DNA of 13,606 nt from DASXBA01 sp046729895 (GCA_046729895.1 JBKPHP010000096.1:1-13606), one strand, 5' to 3'. Counted from the stretch's first letter, positions 1 through 6,968 are shown. A program made the numbers and translations. The notes: a model not told the origin generated them from the letters alone.

Positions 1-2
1 GC

Positions 3-656
3 TCACACCGGGGACCCGACCCGGTTCGACAGCACACCGATCCCCTCGATCTCGAGCTCGACTTCGTCGCCCGTCTGCAGCCAGCGGCCATCGCCGTGCT
101 CGAGGATGCAGCCGTCGCCGACCGTGCCGGAGCCGATCACGTCGCCCGCCTGGAGGCCCGGCGTGTTGCGGGCGGCAGCTTCCAGCACCTGCTCCCACGG
201 CCAGTGCATCGCGCCGGTACGCGTGTGCGTCCGCAGCTCGCCGTTCACTCGCGCGAGCGCGCGCATGTCGAGGTCCGCGGGCAGCTCGTCCGGCGACACG
301 AGCACCGGGCCGAGCGACGTCGCGAAGTCCTTGCCCTTCGCCGGCCCCAGCCCCACCGACATCTCCCTGAGCTGCAGGTCGCGGGCCGACCAGTCGTTCA
401 TGATCGTGAAGCCCTCGATGCCGCCGCAGGCGCCGACCACGGCCGCGAGCTCGAGCTCGTAATCGAGCATCTGGGTGTCGGCCGGCCGGGGAATCGCGTC
501 CCCGTCGCGGTAGACCGCGGCAGGGTTCGAGAAGTAGAAGACCGGAATCTCGTACCACGCCTGGGGAACGTTGCCGCGGGCGTTCCGGACGTGCTCCTCG
601 AAGGCGAAGAAGTCGCGGACCGAGGGGGGTTGCCCTTCCGGGTAGGGGCGCCTCAC
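3..656 (-). CDS. Fumarylacetoacetate hydrolase (short form)
   Basis: Hydrolyses fumarylacetoacetate to fumarate and acetoacetate, the last step of homogentisate catabolism, in the cytoplasm. The 217-aa protein lacks the N-terminal SH3-like domain of animal fumarylacetoacetase but keeps the catalytic core. From memory of mouse FAH, these residues line up: Asp15 (metal), His22 (catalytic base), Glu67 and Glu69 in LDYELELA (metal), Asp88 in MNDWSARD (metal) and Lys109 in GKDFATS. The start is GTG, with a GTGA overlap (653-656) with the stop of the upstream regulator gene, so the pair is probably translationally coupled. The opposite divergent operon makes the preceding intermediates, which supports true fumarylacetoacetate activity over a generic acylpyruvase. 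The stop is at positions 3-5, so the gene is complete. The exact substrate is inferred from context. Confidence 0.9.
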   Translation of the reverse strand: MRRPYPEGQPPSVRDFFAFEEHVRNARGNVPQAWYEIPVFYFSNPAAVYRDGDAIPRPADTQMLDYELELAAVVGACGGIEGFTIMNDWSARDLQLREMSVGLGPAKGKDFATSLGPVLVSPDELPADLDMRALARVNGELRTHTRTGAMHWPWEQVLEAAARNTPGLQAGDVIGSGTVGDGCILEHGDGRWLQTGDEVELEIEGIGVLSNRVGSPV

Positions 657-1081
657 CGCTGGAAGAGGGTCGAGAGCACCACCTCGGTGACGGTGCGATC
701 CACGCCCTCGACCTTCCTTATCCGCTCAAGCGCCAGCTCGAGGTCGCGGGTGTCCTCCGCCATGACGTGAAGGAGGGCGCTGGCCTCCCCGGCGACGGTG
801 TGGGCGGAGACCACCGTCGGCTCCTTCTCGACGGTGCGCTTGATCACCTCGCCCGGCATGCGGCCGTCGCAGAAGAGATCCACGAAGGCCTCAGTGTGCC
901 AGCCGAAGGCGGCCGGGTCGACGACCGCCGTATAGCCCCGAACGACGCCCTCGTCCTCCAGCCGGTCCACCCGGCGCTTGACCGCGGGCGCGGACAGATG
1001 CACGTGCTTGCCGATGTCCTTGAACGAGCGGCGGGCGTTCTCGCGAAGCAGCGTAACGATCTTACGGTCTATGGCGTCCAA
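653..1081 (-). CDS. Lrp/AsnC family transcriptional regulator
   Basis: A 142-aa protein of usual family length. An N-terminal winged helix-turn-helix (about residues 1-60, with IDRKIV, SAPAVKRRVDRLEDEGVV and GYTAVVDP) is followed by an RAM-type ligand/oligomerisation domain (about 65-140). Such regulators sense amino acids or related metabolites and bind DNA as dimers or octamers. It sits divergently from the tyrosine-degradation operon and overlaps the fumarylacetoacetate hydrolase gene by 4 bp, so it is very likely the local regulator of both transcripts, perhaps responding to Phe, Tyr or a pathway intermediate (inference). The start is TTG (LDAIDRK, a typical Lrp N-terminus). I see no ATG or GTG close upstream in frame and no clear ribosome binding site. 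Confidence 0.9.
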   Translation of the reverse strand: MDAIDRKIVTLLRENARRSFKDIGKHVHLSAPAVKRRVDRLEDEGVVRGYTAVVDPAAFGWHTEAFVDLFCDGRMPGEVIKRTVEKEPTVVSAHTVAGEASALLHVMAEDTRDLELALERIRKVEGVDRTVTEVVLSTLFQR

Positions 1082-1175
1082 ATCGGGCTGAGACGTAACT
1101 GAATTGCAACGAATAGCCGTTGAATCGGCGTACAGGCAATAGAAACATTAGCTTGCAAGCGGACGAAGGAGGAGG
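1082..1175. promoter_or_regulatory. Divergent regulatory region with TTGCAA sites
   Basis: This 94-bp region separates the Lrp/AsnC gene from the hydroxyphenylpyruvate dioxygenase gene and must hold both promoters. It contains TTGCAA at 1104-1109 and again at 1153-1158, the second inside a perfect 10-bp palindrome GCTTGCAAGC (1151-1160). The centres are 49 bp apart. Between them is an inverted repeat CAACG (1107-1111) / CGTTG (1118-1122) with a 6-bp spacer. The stretch is visibly AT-richer than its surroundings. Paired symmetric sites a few helical turns apart suit Lrp-family operators, but binding is inferred. No unambiguous -35/-10 pair could be assigned on either strand. Confidence 0.5.
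1166..1171 (+). promoter_or_regulatory. Strong ribosome binding site for dioxygenase operon
   Basis: AAGGAG lies 4 nt before ATG 1176, within the longer purine run AAGGAGGAGG. It fixes the start of the hydroxyphenylpyruvate dioxygenase gene. Confidence 0.8.
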
Positions 1176-2303
1176 ATGGCCACAGAGCAGCTCGCGCCGC
1201 GGCCCGCAGCGGTCGCCGACGTGGACCGAATGCCGGTCCACGGGATCGACCACCTGGAGCTGTACGTCGGCAACGCTGCTCAGGCCGCCTTCTTCTTCAC
1301 CCGCGCCTTCGGCTTCACCGAGACGGCCTACAGCGGGCTCGAGACCGGCAGGCGCGATCGCGTATCGCACGTGCTCGAGCAGGGACGCATCCGGCTGGTA
1401 CTGACCGGAACTCTTTCCGGCGACGACGAGATCGGTGAGCACCACAAGCGCCACGGCGACGGCGTGCACAAGATCGCCCTCGGCGTCCCCGACGCCGAGG
1501 GCGCGTACTGGCACGCCGTCAAGCATGGCGCCCGCGGCGTCATGACCCCGCACTGGACCGAGGACGACCATGGCGCGGTGGGTCTCTCGTCGGTCGCCAC
1601 GTACGGCGACACGGTGCATCTCTTCGTGCAGCGGAACGGCTACGCGGGAGCCTTCCTGCCCGGCTTCGAGGCTCGCGGCGCGAGGAGCTCCGAGGGCCTG
1701 TTCGCCGGGATCGACCACGTGGTCGGGAACGTGGAGCTCGGCCACATGCAGGAGTGGGTCGGCTACTACGAGCGCGTCTTCGGCATGACCGAGCTGATCC
1801 ACTTCTCCGACGAGGCGATCTCGACCGAGTACTCCGCGCTGATGTCCAAGGTCGTGACGGACGGCAGCGGGAGGCTCAAGTTTCCGATCAACGAGCCGGC
1901 TGAGGGCAGGCGCAAGTCGCAGATCGACGAGTACCTGGAGTACTACCGAGGCGCGGGCGTGCAGCATGTGGCCCTGTCGACCCGGGACATCGTCGGCGCC
2001 GTGGGGGAGCTGCGCCGGCGGGGGGTGGAGTTCCTCGCGATTCCCGAGGCGTACTACGAGGACGTTCCCGAGCGGATCGGCGAGATCGAGCAGGACCTGG
2101 CCGACCTGCGCCGCCTGGGCATCCTCGTCGACCGCAACGACGAGGGCTACCTGCTTCAGATCTTCACCAAGCCGCTCGGCGACCGGCCGACGCTGTTCTT
2201 CGAGGTCATCGAGCGCCACGGCTCGCGCGGCTTCGGGGAGGGCAACTTCAAGGCCCTGTTCGAAGCGCTCGAGCGCGAGCAGGAAAGGAGGGGAAACCTG
2301 TGA
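1176..2303 (+). CDS. hpd: 4-hydroxyphenylpyruvate dioxygenase
   Basis: Fe(II) enzyme that turns 4-hydroxyphenylpyruvate plus O2 into homogentisate and CO2 by decarboxylation, hydroxylation and side-chain migration. The 375-aa length is normal. It has two vicinal-oxygen-chelate halves: an N-terminal one starting GIDHLELYVGN (23-33) and a catalytic C-terminal one from about residue 178. The iron triad is His181 (GIDHVVGN), His264 (VQHVALSTRD) and Glu343 (TLFFEVIERHG), placed as in the family. The C-terminal GFGEGNFKALFEALE (352-366) is the usual lid-helix signature. It is the first gene of an operon and its stop overlaps the next start (GTGA, 2300-2303). Divergence from an Lrp-type gene suggests amino-acid-responsive control. 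The related hydroxymandelate synthase is unlikely because homogentisate dioxygenase follows. Confidence 0.96.
   Translation: MATEQLAPRPAAVADVDRMPVHGIDHLELYVGNAAQAAFFFTRAFGFTETAYSGLETGRRDRVSHVLEQGRIRLVLTGTLSGDDEIGEHHKRHGDGVHKIALGVPDAEGAYWHAVKHGARGVMTPHWTEDDHGAVGLSSVATYGDTVHLFVQRNGYAGAFLPGFEARGARSSEGLFAGIDHVVGNVELGHMQEWVGYYERVFGMTELIHFSDEAISTEYSALMSKVVTDGSGRLKFPINEPAEGRRKSQIDEYLEYYRGAGVQHVALSTRDIVGAVGELRRRGVEFLAIPEAYYEDVPERIGEIEQDLADLRRLGILVDRNDEGYLLQIFTKPLGDRPTLFFEVIERHGSRGFGEGNFKALFEALEREQERRGNL
2285..2291 (+). promoter_or_regulatory. Ribosome binding site supporting GTG start at 2300
   Basis: AAGGAGG lies 8 nt before GTG 2300, inside the end of the upstream gene. It supports the overlapping GTG start of homogentisate dioxygenase. 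Confidence 0.75.
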
Positions 2304-3550
2304 GGTACGAGCGGCGGGGCGAGGTCCCCGCCAAGCGCCACGTGGCCGTCCGCCAGCCAGCGGGCAACGGTCGCGGTCAGTTGCTGACGGAGGAGGTCAT
2401 GGGCTACGAGGGCTTCTCCGGCAACGAGACGATCCTGTACCACCTGCACTCGCCCTGCCGCCTGGACTCCGTCGGCGACTTCACGCCGATCGTCCGCGAC
2501 GAGTGGGTCCCCGAAGCGCACGTGCACCGGCTGGCCGACACGAATCCCGTCGAGCCGGGCGGCGACCCTCTGACCGGCCGCCGTCTGCTCATGTTCAACG
2601 GCGACCTGGAGGTGTCGCTCTGCAAGCCCGACGAGCAGCCCGAGGGCTTCTACCGCAACGGTGAGGGCGACGAGGTCATCTACGTCCACCGCGGGGGCGG
2701 CGTGCTCCGCACGATCTTCGGAATGGTCCCCTTCCGGCCGAAGGACTACATCGTCATCCCGCGCGGGACCACTCACACCTTCGAGCTCGACGAGGACGAG
2801 CAGGTGTGGCTCTGCTTCCACACCCCGGGCGAGATCGAGACGCCCAACCGCTACCGCAACCGCTACGGCCAGCTGCTCGAGCACGCACCCTTCTCGCAGC
2901 GGGACTTCCATCCCCCGTCCGGGCTCGAGACCCGGGACGAGAGCGGGCAGTACTCGCTCACCGTGCGGGTGCGCGACGGCTATCAGGACTACCTGCTCGA
3001 TAGGCACCCCTTCGACGTGGTCGGCTGGGACGGGTACGTCTGGCCCTACACGTTCAACGCCGACGACTTCGAGCCCCGGACCGGCCGCTTCCACCTGCCG
3101 CCCCCGAGTCACCAGACCTTCCAGGGGCGGAACTTCGTGATCTGCACCTTTGCCCCGCGGATGCTCGATTGGGACCCCCAGGCGGTCCCCATCCCCTACC
3201 ACCACTCGAACATCCAGTCCGAGGAGGTCATGTTCTACGCGGAGGGCGACTACGCGGCGCGCAAGGGAGTCGAGGTGGGATGCATCACCCTTCACCCCTC
3301 CGGTCTGCCCCATGGCCCGCAGCCGGGAGCCGTCGAGAAGGCGCTCGGGGCCAAGCGCACTGACGAGCTGGCGATCATGTGGGACACCTTCCGGCCGCTC
3401 CGGCTCGCGTCGCTCTGGCGTGAGGTCGACAAGCCCGAGTACGCCCTGTCCTGGAACCCGGACAAAGAGCGTTTGGGGGCCGCTGCCGGCCGCCCGAACG
3501 CGCCGTTTGAGGGCCGTCGACCGCCCTCAGGCGGACCGGTGGAGGCCTGA
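2300..3550 (+). CDS. hmgA: Homogentisate 1,2-dioxygenase
   Basis: Opens the ring of homogentisate with O2 to give maleylacetoacetate, using non-haem Fe(II). The 416-aa protein is a bicupin of near-normal length. The metal ligands are visible with family spacing: His302 and Glu308 in YHHSNIQSEE (six apart), and His338 in GLPHGPQPG (30 after the Glu, as in the human enzyme). Other conserved blocks are VPFRPKDYIVIPRGTTHTF (143-161) and TDELAIMWDTFRPLRLA (354-370). The last about 25 residues (RLGAAAGRPNAPFEGRRPP and on) are rich in Gly, Pro and Ala and look like a flexible tail. Its GTG start overlaps the dioxygenase stop, and its TGA overlaps the next ATG by one base, so it is the middle of an operon. 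Confidence 0.95.
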   Translation: MRYERRGEVPAKRHVAVRQPAGNGRGQLLTEEVMGYEGFSGNETILYHLHSPCRLDSVGDFTPIVRDEWVPEAHVHRLADTNPVEPGGDPLTGRRLLMFNGDLEVSLCKPDEQPEGFYRNGEGDEVIYVHRGGGVLRTIFGMVPFRPKDYIVIPRGTTHTFELDEDEQVWLCFHTPGEIETPNRYRNRYGQLLEHAPFSQRDFHPPSGLETRDESGQYSLTVRVRDGYQDYLLDRHPFDVVGWDGYVWPYTFNADDFEPRTGRFHLPPPSHQTFQGRNFVICTFAPRMLDWDPQAVPIPYHHSNIQSEEVMFYAEGDYAARKGVEVGCITLHPSGLPHGPQPGAVEKALGAKRTDELAIMWDTFRPLRLASLWREVDKPEYALSWNPDKERLGAAAGRPNAPFEGRRPPSGGPVEA

Positions 3551-4443
3551 TGTTCGAGGAGGCACAGCTCTACTCCCCGGTGACCCGCGGCGAGGAGGGC
3601 GTCGTCGTCCACCTCGGTGCCGACCACCCCGGCGCGAACGACCCCGATTACCGCGCCCGCCGAGCCGAGATCGCCGAGGCCGCGCTCGAATGGACGCCTG
3701 GGACGCCGGCGCCGACGATCGCCTACACCGAGGAGGAGCAGAACGTCTGGCGCACGGTCACCCGGGAGCTCGCCCCCAGGTACGAGCGCTACGCGTGCCG
3801 GGCCTTCCGCGAGGCCTACGCCGCCCTCGGCCTGCCGCACGATCGGATTCCCCAGCTCGAGGAGGTCAGCGCCAGCCTCGAGCCGCTCACCGGCTTCCGC
3901 TATGTGCCGGCCGCCGGGCTCGTCCCGCTCGGGGAGTTCTACGGCTCGCTGGCCGACCGCGTCTTCCACTCCACCCAGTACATCCGCCACCCCGCGGCTC
4001 CGCTGTACACGCCGGAACCCGATCTGATCCACGAGGTGATCGGCCACGGCAACCTGCTCGCGTCGCCCGAGTTCGCCGAGCTCAACCTGCTCGCCGGGCA
4101 GGCCGCCCGCCGCTGTGAGACGGAGGCGGCGCTCAAGTTCCTCGCCGACGTCTTCTGGTTCACCATCGAGTTCGGCGTGCTCTACGAGAACGGGGAGCTC
4201 CGGGCCTACGGGGCGGGCATCCTGTCGAGCTACGGCGAGATCGAGGAGTTCCGGTCGATGGAGATAAGGCCGATCGACTTCCTCGAGATGGGCACGCTGG
4301 AGTACGACATCACGCGCTACCAGCCTGTGCTCTACTCCGCGGGGTCGATGACTCACCTGATGGAGGCGCTCGGCTCCTTCTTCGCCGGCTTCGACGACGA
4401 GACCCCGGACCGGCTGAAGGCGGATCACTCGATCAGCGCATAA
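3550..4443 (+). CDS. phhA: Phenylalanine 4-hydroxylase (aromatic amino acid hydroxylase)
   Basis: Tetrahydropterin- and Fe(II)-dependent hydroxylase that converts Phe to Tyr, feeding the pathway encoded around it. It is a 297-aa catalytic domain without an ACT regulatory domain, as in bacterial forms. The iron triad is His161 and His166 (DLIHEVIGHGN) and Glu207 (FWFTIEFGVLYE). Flanking family blocks are DRVFHSTQYIRH (136-147), YTPEPD (153-158) and AYGAGILSSYGE (219-230), close to the animal enzymes. GGAGG (3541-3545) lies 4 nt before ATG 3550, and TGATG overlaps the upstream stop. The reaction releases 4a-hydroxytetrahydropterin, which the two carbinolamine dehydratase genes at 11470-11799 and 12629-12961 can process. 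Tyr or Trp hydroxylation is possible but less likely from context. Confidence 0.94.
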   Translation: MFEEAQLYSPVTRGEEGVVVHLGADHPGANDPDYRARRAEIAEAALEWTPGTPAPTIAYTEEEQNVWRTVTRELAPRYERYACRAFREAYAALGLPHDRIPQLEEVSASLEPLTGFRYVPAAGLVPLGEFYGSLADRVFHSTQYIRHPAAPLYTPEPDLIHEVIGHGNLLASPEFAELNLLAGQAARRCETEAALKFLADVFWFTIEFGVLYENGELRAYGAGILSSYGEIEEFRSMEIRPIDFLEMGTLEYDITRYQPVLYSAGSMTHLMEALGSFFAGFDDETPDRLKADHSISA

Positions 4444-4473
4444 TCCCGGGGCGATCGGGAAGCCTCGGAAGCG

Positions 4474-5031
4474 ATGACCCACCACTCTCACGACGAACCG
4501 CTCGCGGGCAGGCGCGCGGCGGTCATGGTCGGGCCGATGTTCGAGGACAGCGAGGCCCTGTACCCGCTCTACCGCCTGCGCGAGGCCGGAGCGGCGGTGG
4601 GCGTGATCGGGGTCGAGGCCGGCGCCATGGTCAAGGGCAAGAAGGGACACGAGCTGGAGGTCGAGCAGGCGGCCGATGACCTGGTCGCTGACGATCTCGA
4701 CCTCCTGGTGATCGCCGGCGGCTACGGGCCGGACAAGCTGCGGATGGACGAGGGCGTGCTGCGGCTGGTCCGAGAGCTGAGCGAGCGCGGGAAGCCGGTG
4801 GCGTTCATCTGCCACGCCGGCTGGGTCCCCGCCTCCGCCGGCATCTTGGCGGGCCGGCGGGTGACCTCCTACCCCTCGATCGCCGACGACCTCCGCAACG
4901 CCGGCGCGCAGTGGGAGGACTCCGAGGTGGTCGTGGACGGGAACCTGATCTCCTCGCGGCGGCCGGACGACCTGCCCGCGTTCATGCGCGCGACGATCGA
5001 AGTGGCCGCCCACGCCGGCGCGCCGGCGTAG
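4474..5031 (+). CDS. DJ-1/PfpI family protein (class I glutamine amidotransferase-like)
   Basis: A 185-aa protein with the DJ-1/PfpI fold. MFEDSEALYPLYRLREAG (22-39) contains Glu24, matching the active-site Glu of PfpI, and VAFICHAGW (109-117) forms the nucleophile elbow with Cys113-His114. Family members act as proteases, chaperones, glyoxalase III-type hydratases or isonitrile hydratases, so the fold alone does not fix the reaction. It follows the phenylalanine hydroxylase stop by 30 bp with a modest GGAAG site before ATG 4474, so it is probably the last gene of the operon. Its job there is unknown. It may clear reactive carbonyl or quinone by-products or act on a pathway intermediate (inference). 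The first about 12 residues are His-rich and poorly conserved in character. Confidence 0.85.
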   Translation: MTHHSHDEPLAGRRAAVMVGPMFEDSEALYPLYRLREAGAAVGVIGVEAGAMVKGKKGHELEVEQAADDLVADDLDLLVIAGGYGPDKLRMDEGVLRLVRELSERGKPVAFICHAGWVPASAGILAGRRVTSYPSIADDLRNAGAQWEDSEVVVDGNLISSRRPDDLPAFMRATIEVAAHAGAPA

Positions 5032-5107
5032 GCACTCCCAGAGGCGGCCCGGTCCCTCCGCGCAGAGCTGCTCGAAGGCTGTCTGCCCGATCCTCTGAGG
5101 CGCCCGG

Positions 5108-5124
5108 CGGCCGATCCTCGGCCG
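5108..5124 (+). terminator. Hairpin after the tyrosine operon, possible terminator
   Basis: Perfect 7-bp stem CGGCCGA / TCGGCCG with a 3-nt loop (TCC), extendable with a bulge through further C-G pairs. It lies 77 bp after the DJ-1 gene stop. It is followed by a pyrimidine-rich stretch (CCCTTCTTCC) but no true U-tract, so termination is only plausible. Confidence 0.4.
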
Positions 5125-5165
5125 GGGGTCGGGCCCTTCTTCCAGGCAAGCCGGTCACGTCGCGT

Positions 5166-5171
5166 TAGCCT
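5166..5171 (+). promoter_or_regulatory. Candidate -10 of a leaderless promoter
   Basis: TAGCCT matches TANNNT and ends 8 nt before ATG 5180. There is no purine-rich ribosome binding site before that ATG, so a leaderless or near-leaderless transcript for the SDR gene is likely. No good -35 was found. Confidence 0.35.
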
Positions 5172-5179
5172 GCGCCGCG

Positions 5180-6022
5180 ATGGCCTCCAAGATCTTCGCG
5201 CCGGGCCTGCTCGACGGCCAGGTGGCGATCGTGAGCGGAGGCGGCAGCGGGCTCGGCCGCGCCTCGGCCCTGGAGCTCGCCGCGTGCGGGGCCACCGTTG
5301 TCGTCTGCGGGCGCCGCCGGCAGCCGCTGGAGGAGACCGTTGCCCGGGCGCGGGACGGGCGCTGCGAGGCGGTCCCGTGCGACATCCGCGATGAGGACCA
5401 GGTCCACGCGCTCGTCGACGGCGTCCTCGAGCGTCACGGGCAGGTGGATCTGCTTGTGAACAACGCCGGCGGCCAATACATGACTCCCGCCGAGGACATC
5501 ACGGCCAAGGGCTTCCGGACGGTGATGCGCCTCAACGTCGAGGGCACCTGGCTCATGAGCCACGCGGTGGCGACGAGGGCGATGATCCCTGAGAGCCGAG
5601 GCGGCAAGATCGTGAACGTCACGCTCTCGCCGCATCAAGGGCTGCCCGGGATGGCCCACTCTTCGGCCGCCCGCGCGGCGGTCGAGAACCTCACCCGGGT
5701 GCTTTCGATCGAGTGGGCGCGCTTCAACGTCCGGCTCACCGCGCTGGCGGCGGGTCACTTCGACACCGAGACGCTCCGCACCAAGTATCCCCGGCCCGTC
5801 GTGGAGGGCGTGGCGACGACGGTCCCGCTGGGTCGCCTGGGGACGGAGGAGGAGTTCGCGTGGCTCGTCGCGTTCGTGGCATCGCGGGGAGGCGACTACC
5901 TCTCGGGGGCCGTGCTCACGATCGACGGAGCCCGCGACAACTGGCTCGGCTCCTGGCCACCCGGCGGCCTCATCGACGAGCGGGGCAGGCCGCTGGCAGA
6001 GGAGCGCAAGCCGGAGCCCTGA
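5180..6022 (+). CDS. Short-chain dehydrogenase/reductase, atypical active site
   Basis: A 280-aa Rossmann-fold SDR. The nucleotide site is SGGGSGLG (19-26), with Arg45-Arg47 after the second strand suggesting NADP(H). NNAGG is at 94-98 and Asn119 (RLNVEG) is present. The usual Tyr-x-x-x-Lys is missing: the block reads GMAHSSAARAAVENLTR, placing Ser161 at the Tyr position and Arg165 at the Lys position. This HS-x-AARA-x-V pattern resembles the peroxisomal trans-2-enoyl-CoA reductase (PECR)/dienoyl-CoA reductase side of the family, so an enoyl-CoA-type reductase is more likely than an alcohol dehydrogenase (inference from remembered sequences). The C-terminus has the common LSGAVLTIDGA element. 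It is convergent with a second SDR, with a structured gap between them. Substrate unknown. Confidence 0.85.
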   Translation: MASKIFAPGLLDGQVAIVSGGGSGLGRASALELAACGATVVVCGRRRQPLEETVARARDGRCEAVPCDIRDEDQVHALVDGVLERHGQVDLLVNNAGGQYMTPAEDITAKGFRTVMRLNVEGTWLMSHAVATRAMIPESRGGKIVNVTLSPHQGLPGMAHSSAARAAVENLTRVLSIEWARFNVRLTALAAGHFDTETLRTKYPRPVVEGVATTVPLGRLGTEEEFAWLVAFVASRGGDYLSGAVLTIDGARDNWLGSWPPGGLIDERGRPLAEERKPEP

Positions 6023-6037
6023 TCCGAGGCCCGTGAG

Positions 6038-6092
6038 CCTCTAGAACGTCACTTTGCACCCCTCCTGGGGGTGCGAAATGCCTTTCTAGGGG
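6038..6092. terminator. Two-tier inverted repeat between convergent genes
   Basis: The outer arms CCTCTAGAA (6038-6046) and TTCTAGGGG (6084-6092) pair over 9 bp with one T-G wobble. Inside, GCACCCC (6056-6062) and GGGGTGC (6068-6074) form a perfect 7-bp stem with a 5-nt loop, extended by TTT/AAA across a single bulged G. Lying between two converging genes, it may act as a bidirectional terminator. It could also be a copy of a dispersed palindromic repeat, which one window cannot decide. Confidence 0.55.
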
Positions 6093-6113
6093 AACCGACC
6101 CCTCCGCCGGTTC
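6092..6113. repeat. Second inverted repeat in convergent intergenic region
   Basis: GAACCG (6092-6097) and CGGTTC (6108-6113) form a 6-bp stem with a 10-nt loop, directly abutting the hairpins on either side. Confidence 0.4.
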
Positions 6114-6140
6114 GAGCGGCCCCGGCGAGGGAACCGCTCG
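6113..6140. repeat. Third inverted repeat, abutting SDR stop codon
   Basis: CGAGCGG (6113-6119) and CCGCTCG (6134-6140) form a 7-bp stem with a 14-nt loop, ending just before the stop codon of the leftward SDR gene. For that gene it is the first structure met after translation ends and could terminate transcription or protect the 3' end. Confidence 0.45.
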
Positions 6141-6968
6141 TCACATTGTCATTCCACCGAACTGGCCCCCGGTCACGTTCAGGACTTGGCCGTGGACGTA
6201 GTTGGACCAGGGCGAGCACAGGAAGAAGACGGGGCCCGCGGCCTCGGCAGGCGACGCCGGACGCCCCAGCGGGATGATCGCCGAGGCCATCGCGCGCATC
6301 TGCTCCGGAATGCCCAGCGCGATCTCCTCGCCGTCCTTCTTGAACGTGCCCCCCTCCTCCTTGGCCGCCGTCAGCCTCGTCTCCACGAACCCGAAGGCCA
6401 CCGCGTTGACGTTGATCTTGAACTGGCCCCACTCCTTGGCCAGCGTCTTGGTCAGGCCCACGATGCCCGCCTTGCCGGCCGAGTAGTTCGCCTGCCCGGC
6501 ATTGCCCATCGTCCCCGAGATCGAGGTCACGTTCACGACCTTGCGGAAGACCTCGCGTCCCTCGTCGCGCTCCTTCTTTGCCGGCTCGCGCAGGTGCGGC
6601 GCCGCGGCCCGGAGCACTCGGAACGGCACGATCGTGTGGATGTCGAGCATCGCCTGGAACTGGTCGTCGGTCATCTTGTGGATCGGCCCGTCCCAGGTGT
6701 AGCCGGCGTTGTTCACGATGATGTCGATCTGACCGAAAGCTTCCGCGGCGGTCTCGATCAGCCGCTCGCAGACGCCCTCCTTGGTCAGGTCGCCGGCGAA
6801 CGCCACCGTCTCGCCCTGGACCTCGTTGGAGGCCTCCTCGGCCACGTCGCCGTCGAGGTCGTTGATGAGGACCTTCGCGCCCTGCTCGGCGAGCGCCTCG
6901 GCCGTCGCGCGGCCGATGCCGCGCGCCGAGCCCGTGACGATCGCCGCCTTGCCGTCCAGAACTGCCAC
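6141..6968 (-). CDS. FabG-like short-chain dehydrogenase/reductase
   Basis: Classical NAD(P)-dependent SDR, probably a 3-oxoacyl reductase or related hydroxyacyl dehydrogenase. Numbering from the upstream ATG at 6977: TGSARGIG (15-22), Asp41 after the second strand, NNAG (89-92), catalytic Ser152, Tyr165 and Lys169 (YSAGK), and a C-terminal NVTGGQFGG typical of FabG. At about 278 aa it is longer than a normal FabG (about 245), with charged insertions near 131-145 (EPAKKERDEGREVF) and 204-222. The start is uncertain. AAGGAG touches the ATG at 6977 with no spacer but lies 9 nt before an in-frame GTG at 6968, which I prefer. Upstream on the same strand is an acyl-CoA synthetase, suggesting acyl-chain metabolism (inference). 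Confidence 0.88.
   Translation of the reverse strand: MAVLDGKAAIVTGSARGIGRATAEALAEQGAKVLINDLDGDVAEEASNEVQGETVAFAGDLTKEGVCERLIETAAEAFGQIDIIVNNAGYTWDGPIHKMTDDQFQAMLDIHTIVPFRVLRAAAPHLREPAKKERDEGREVFRKVVNVTSISGTMGNAGQANYSAGKAGIVGLTKTLAKEWGQFKINVNAVAFGFVETRLTAAKEEGGTFKKDGEEIALGIPEQMRAMASAIIPLGRPASPAEAAGPVFFLCSPWSNYVHGQVLNVTGGQFGGMTM

Noticed and set aside
3..656. Hydrolase gene as a truncated fragment
   Set aside because: Although short, it contains its stop, a coupled start and the whole set of catalytic residues, so it is a short-form enzyme and not a broken gene.
1062..2219. Minus-strand open frame opposite hpd
   Set aside because: It overlaps the regulator start and the whole hpd gene and shows no family features.
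3292..5013. Long open frame on the minus strand opposite hmgA, phhA and the DJ-1 gene
   Set aside because: It is antisense to three genes with intact family motifs and reads as low-complexity Arg/Gly/Val/Leu typical of high-GC shadow frames.
6092..6140. GGTTCGA, as in a tRNA T-loop, in the convergent gap
   Set aside because: No acceptor stem, anticodon arm or D arm can be formed around it; the bases are explained by the adjacent inverted repeats.
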